Below are positions 15,421 through 17,304 of a stretch of 17,304 nucleotides of DNA, in pieces. The stretch lies in contig DASROJ010000255.1 of the NCBI GenBank assembly GCA_035646975.1, positions 1 through 17,304 on the forward strand. The letters run 5' to 3'. The notes beneath the pieces are model-generated. The model did no database searches, had not been told where the DNA came from, and worked only from the letters and a program-made list of their open reading frames with translations. Numbering within the stretch: position 1 is the stretch's first letter; each line of letters opens with the position of its first letter. A program made the translations under genes and the position numbers. The DNA is from DASROJ01 sp035646975. GTDB taxonomy: Bacteria; Acidobacteriota; Polarisedimenticolia; JACPZX01; DASXTC01.

Positions 15421-17304
15421 ATCTCGAGCGTCTTTCCAGGATGGGATGGATGGAGATCGCCGGGCGCGGCCGTCTCGAAGCCGCCAAGTGGCTCGAGCGC
15501 GTCGGCATCGCGGGACGCCCGCGGTGGAATCTGACGCTTGGGACCGCCGCTTCGCTCACGCGCGATCCCGCCGGCGCGAGCTTCTTCGAAGGGCCGTCCA
15601 GCGCGACGACGTCGGAGCTCCTGGGCCTGCGCGCTCCGGAGAGCTGCGCTCGAACGATCGCCCAGGCCGAAGAAATCGTTCGTGGACGATTCGACCTGCT
15701 GGGACACGACGACCTGCAGTTCGGCGACCCGATCGACTGGCACCTCGATCCGAATTCGGGACGCAGAGCGCCCCGGGTCCACTGGAGCCGGCTCGACCCG
15801 CTCGAGCCGATCGGCGGGGGCGACTGCAAGCTGGTCTGGGAGCTGAACCGGCACCAATGGATGGTGCGGCTCGGGCAGGCGTATCGTCTCACCGGCGACG
15901 AGCGCTACGCGAAGGCTTTCGCGGCCAGGGTGCGCGAGTGGATGCGGGCCAATCCACCCGGCATCGGCATCAACTGGGCGAGCAGCCTCGAGGTCGGTCT
16001 GCGGCTGATCTCCTGGTGCTGGGCGCTGCACCTGTTCTCCGGATCCAAGTCGCTCGACTCCGGCCTCGCCTCACTGGTGGCCGGTGGCATCGCGACGCAC
16101 GCGGGGCATGTCGAGCGGCATCTATCCTATTACTTCTCCCCCAACACCCATCTCACGGGCGAAGCGCTGGCTCTCTTCTACGCAGGGTCGCTGCTCAGGG
16201 ACATCCGCCAGGCGGACCGGTGGCGGACGCTCGGTTCGCGGATCCTGACCGAGGAGATCGAGCGCCAGGTGCTGCCCGATGGCGTCTACTTCGAACAGTC
16301 CACCTGTTACCAGAGATACACGATTGAAACCTATCTGCACTTCATCGCGCTCGCCGGGAGGACTCAGCGTGAAGTCTCCCCGATCGTGCGCGAGCGGGTC
16401 GGGCTGATGCTCGATTTCCTGGTTTCGCTGCGCGGGCCGGACGGCACCATCCCTCAGATCGGCGACGGGGACGGCGGCCGCCTGCTGCCGCTCGATGTCT
16501 GTGACAATACCGACTACACGGCGCTCTTCTCCACCTCTGCAGCCCTGCTGGGGCGCGCCGACTGCTCGTGGGCCGCGCGGGGCATTTCCTCCGAGACGCT
16601 CTGGATGCTCGGAGCCGGTGGCCTGGCGGCATTCGACGCGGTGACGGCGGCGCCGCCAAAGACCGGACCCTCGCGCCTGTTTCCCCGCGGCGGTTATGTC
16701 GTCATGGCCGGCGGTCGCTCGCGGCGCGATCACCAGATGATTTTCGACGTGGGCCCGCTGGGTTGTCCTGTCAGCGCCGGGCATGGCCATGCGGATCTGC
16801 TCGCGATCAACTGCTCGGTGTTCGGGAGCGCCTGTCTCGTCGATCCGGGGACCTTCTGCTACACGCGCGATCCGGGCTGGCGGGAGCATTTCCGCGGCAG
16901 CTCGGCTCACTCCACGGTGATCGTCGATGGTCAGAGCCCCGCCCGGGGGCAGGGTCCCTTCTCCTGGCAGGAAAGACCCCAGGCGCGCCTTCGCCGGTGG
17001 AGGTCGACCGAGGAGTTCGACTTCGCGGATGCGGACCACGACGCGTACGCGCGGCTTTCCGACCCGGTGGTGCATCGGCGTCGCGTGCTGTTCGTGAAGT
17101 CGCGTTACTGGGTGATCGTGGACGACTTGTCCGGCTCGCACGATCACACGGTGGAGCTGCGTTACCAGTTCGGTCCCGATTACGAGGTCGATCTGAGCAG
17201 GGCCCCCTGGGTCGCCGCGCGCGGTCCGGCGGGCGCCGGGCTGTTCGCGATCGCGTTTGGCACCGTGCCTTTCCTGCCCGACCTGCTGGAGGGCAGCCTC
17301 GATC
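15417..17304 (+). CDS. Heparinase II/III-family protein (polysaccharide lyase fold), 3' end outside window
   Basis: 629 residues are visible and the frame is still open at the right edge. Members cleave uronate-containing glycans by beta-elimination and often sit in EPS loci, where they may trim or clear polymer. The N-terminal alpha/alpha-toroid shows WELNRHQWMVRLGQAYRLTG (141-160), INWASSLEVGLRLISWCWAL (185-204), SPNTHLTGEALALFYAG (241-257) and DGVYFEQSTCYQRYTIETYL (288-307), then GDGDGGRLL (349-357). The C-terminal beta-sheet domain has RGGYVVMAGG (424-433), SAGHGHADLL (453-462), LVDPGTFCYTRDP (474-486) and HSTVIVDGQ (498-506). By analogy with known members, His245, Tyr298 or Tyr301, and His455 or His457 are catalytic candidates. 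No signal peptide is seen (MNLERLSRMGWMEIAGRGRL), which is odd for an enzyme acting on exported polymer. The GTG start overlaps the upstream stop by 4 bases. Confidence 0.88.
   Translation, partial: MNLERLSRMGWMEIAGRGRLEAAKWLERVGIAGRPRWNLTLGTAASLTRDPAGASFFEGPSSATTSELLGLRAPESCARTIAQAEEIVRGRFDLLGHDDLQFGDPIDWHLDPNSGRRAPRVHWSRLDPLEPIGGGDCKLVWELNRHQWMVRLGQAYRLTGDERYAKAFAARVREWMRANPPGIGINWASSLEVGLRLISWCWALHLFSGSKSLDSGLASLVAGGIATHAGHVERHLSYYFSPNTHLTGEALALFYAGSLLRDIRQADRWRTLGSRILTEEIERQVLPDGVYFEQSTCYQRYTIETYLHFIALAGRTQREVSPIVRERVGLMLDFLVSLRGPDGTIPQIGDGDGGRLLPLDVCDNTDYTALFSTSAALLGRADCSWAARGISSETLWMLGAGGLAAFDAVTAAPPKTGPSRLFPRGGYVVMAGGRSRRDHQMIFDVGPLGCPVSAGHGHADLLAINCSVFGSACLVDPGTFCYTRDPGWREHFRGSSAHSTVIVDGQSPARGQGPFSWQERPQARLRRWRSTEEFDFADADHDAYARLSDPVVHRRRVLFVKSRYWVIVDDLSGSHDHTVELRYQFGPDYEVDLSRAPWVAARGPAGAGLFAIAFGTVPFLPDLLEGSLD

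Noticed and set aside
15362..16327. Plus-strand open frame in another phase inside the heparinase-family gene
   Set aside because: Its product is Arg-, Ala- and Gly-rich without motifs, while the overlapping frame from 15417 carries the full series of heparinase II/III motifs.
1..17304. tRNA, rRNA, CRISPR array, insertion sequence, prophage or attachment-site signals
   Set aside because: None was seen. Coding sequence is nearly continuous, no transposase or integrase motif occurs, and no regularly spaced repeats were noticed by eye.

Overview
The window is one stretch of a high-GC bacterial exopolysaccharide or O-antigen-like biosynthesis locus. Every gene I can support lies on the + strand, so it reads as one long operon. 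The architecture is that of a Wzx/Wzy-dependent Gram-negative system: a bacterial tyrosine kinase, a polyisoprenyl-phosphate sugar-1-phosphate transferase, GT4 glycosyltransferases, a flippase and an O-antigen ligase/polymerase. The sugar transferase has the short N-terminus and NDLYD motif that I associate with the exosortase/PEP-CTERM type of EPS locus, and AsnB, deacetylase and acyltransferase-like genes are frequent companions there. No exosortase or PEP-CTERM protein is in view. The sequence alone does not fix the taxon; a GC-rich soil or sediment Gram-negative lineage is a guess.

Layout. 1-471: 3' end of a CpsD/CapB-type tyrosine kinase. 486-1871: initiating sugar transferase. 1872-2062: the largest non-coding gap, 191 bases, containing a 9-bp hairpin. 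2063-5144: VanZ-like membrane protein, UDP-GlcNAc 2-epimerase (wecB) and Wzy/WaaL-like protein. 5137-6300: first GT4. 6297-10909: a tightly overlapped cassette of FemAB/CelD-like GNAT protein, DegT-type PLP enzyme, second FemAB/CelD-like GNAT protein and NodB-type deacetylase. 10911-12416: flippase. 12422-14350: asparagine-synthase-type amidotransferase. 14353-15420: second GT4. 15417 to the window end: heparinase II/III-family protein, cut by the edge.

How it may work together (inference). The sugar transferase loads the first sugar on the lipid carrier. WecB supplies UDP-ManNAc. The two GT4 enzymes extend the repeat. The GNAT/DegT/deacetylase/AsnB set would introduce amino, acyl or amide groups. 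The flippase exports the unit and the Wzy-like protein polymerises or ligates it. The kinase would control chain length, and the heparinase-fold protein would trim or turn over a uronate-containing glycan.

Gene packing is extreme: five 4-base ATGA/GTGA overlaps, two 8-base overlaps, and gaps of 1-14 bases at most other junctions. The only gaps of more than 14 bases are 1872-2062 and 3739-3779, so an internal promoter or attenuator, if there is one, most likely sits in the first. No RNA gene, mobile element, CRISPR array or long repeat was seen, and no non-coding stretch exceeds 300 bases.
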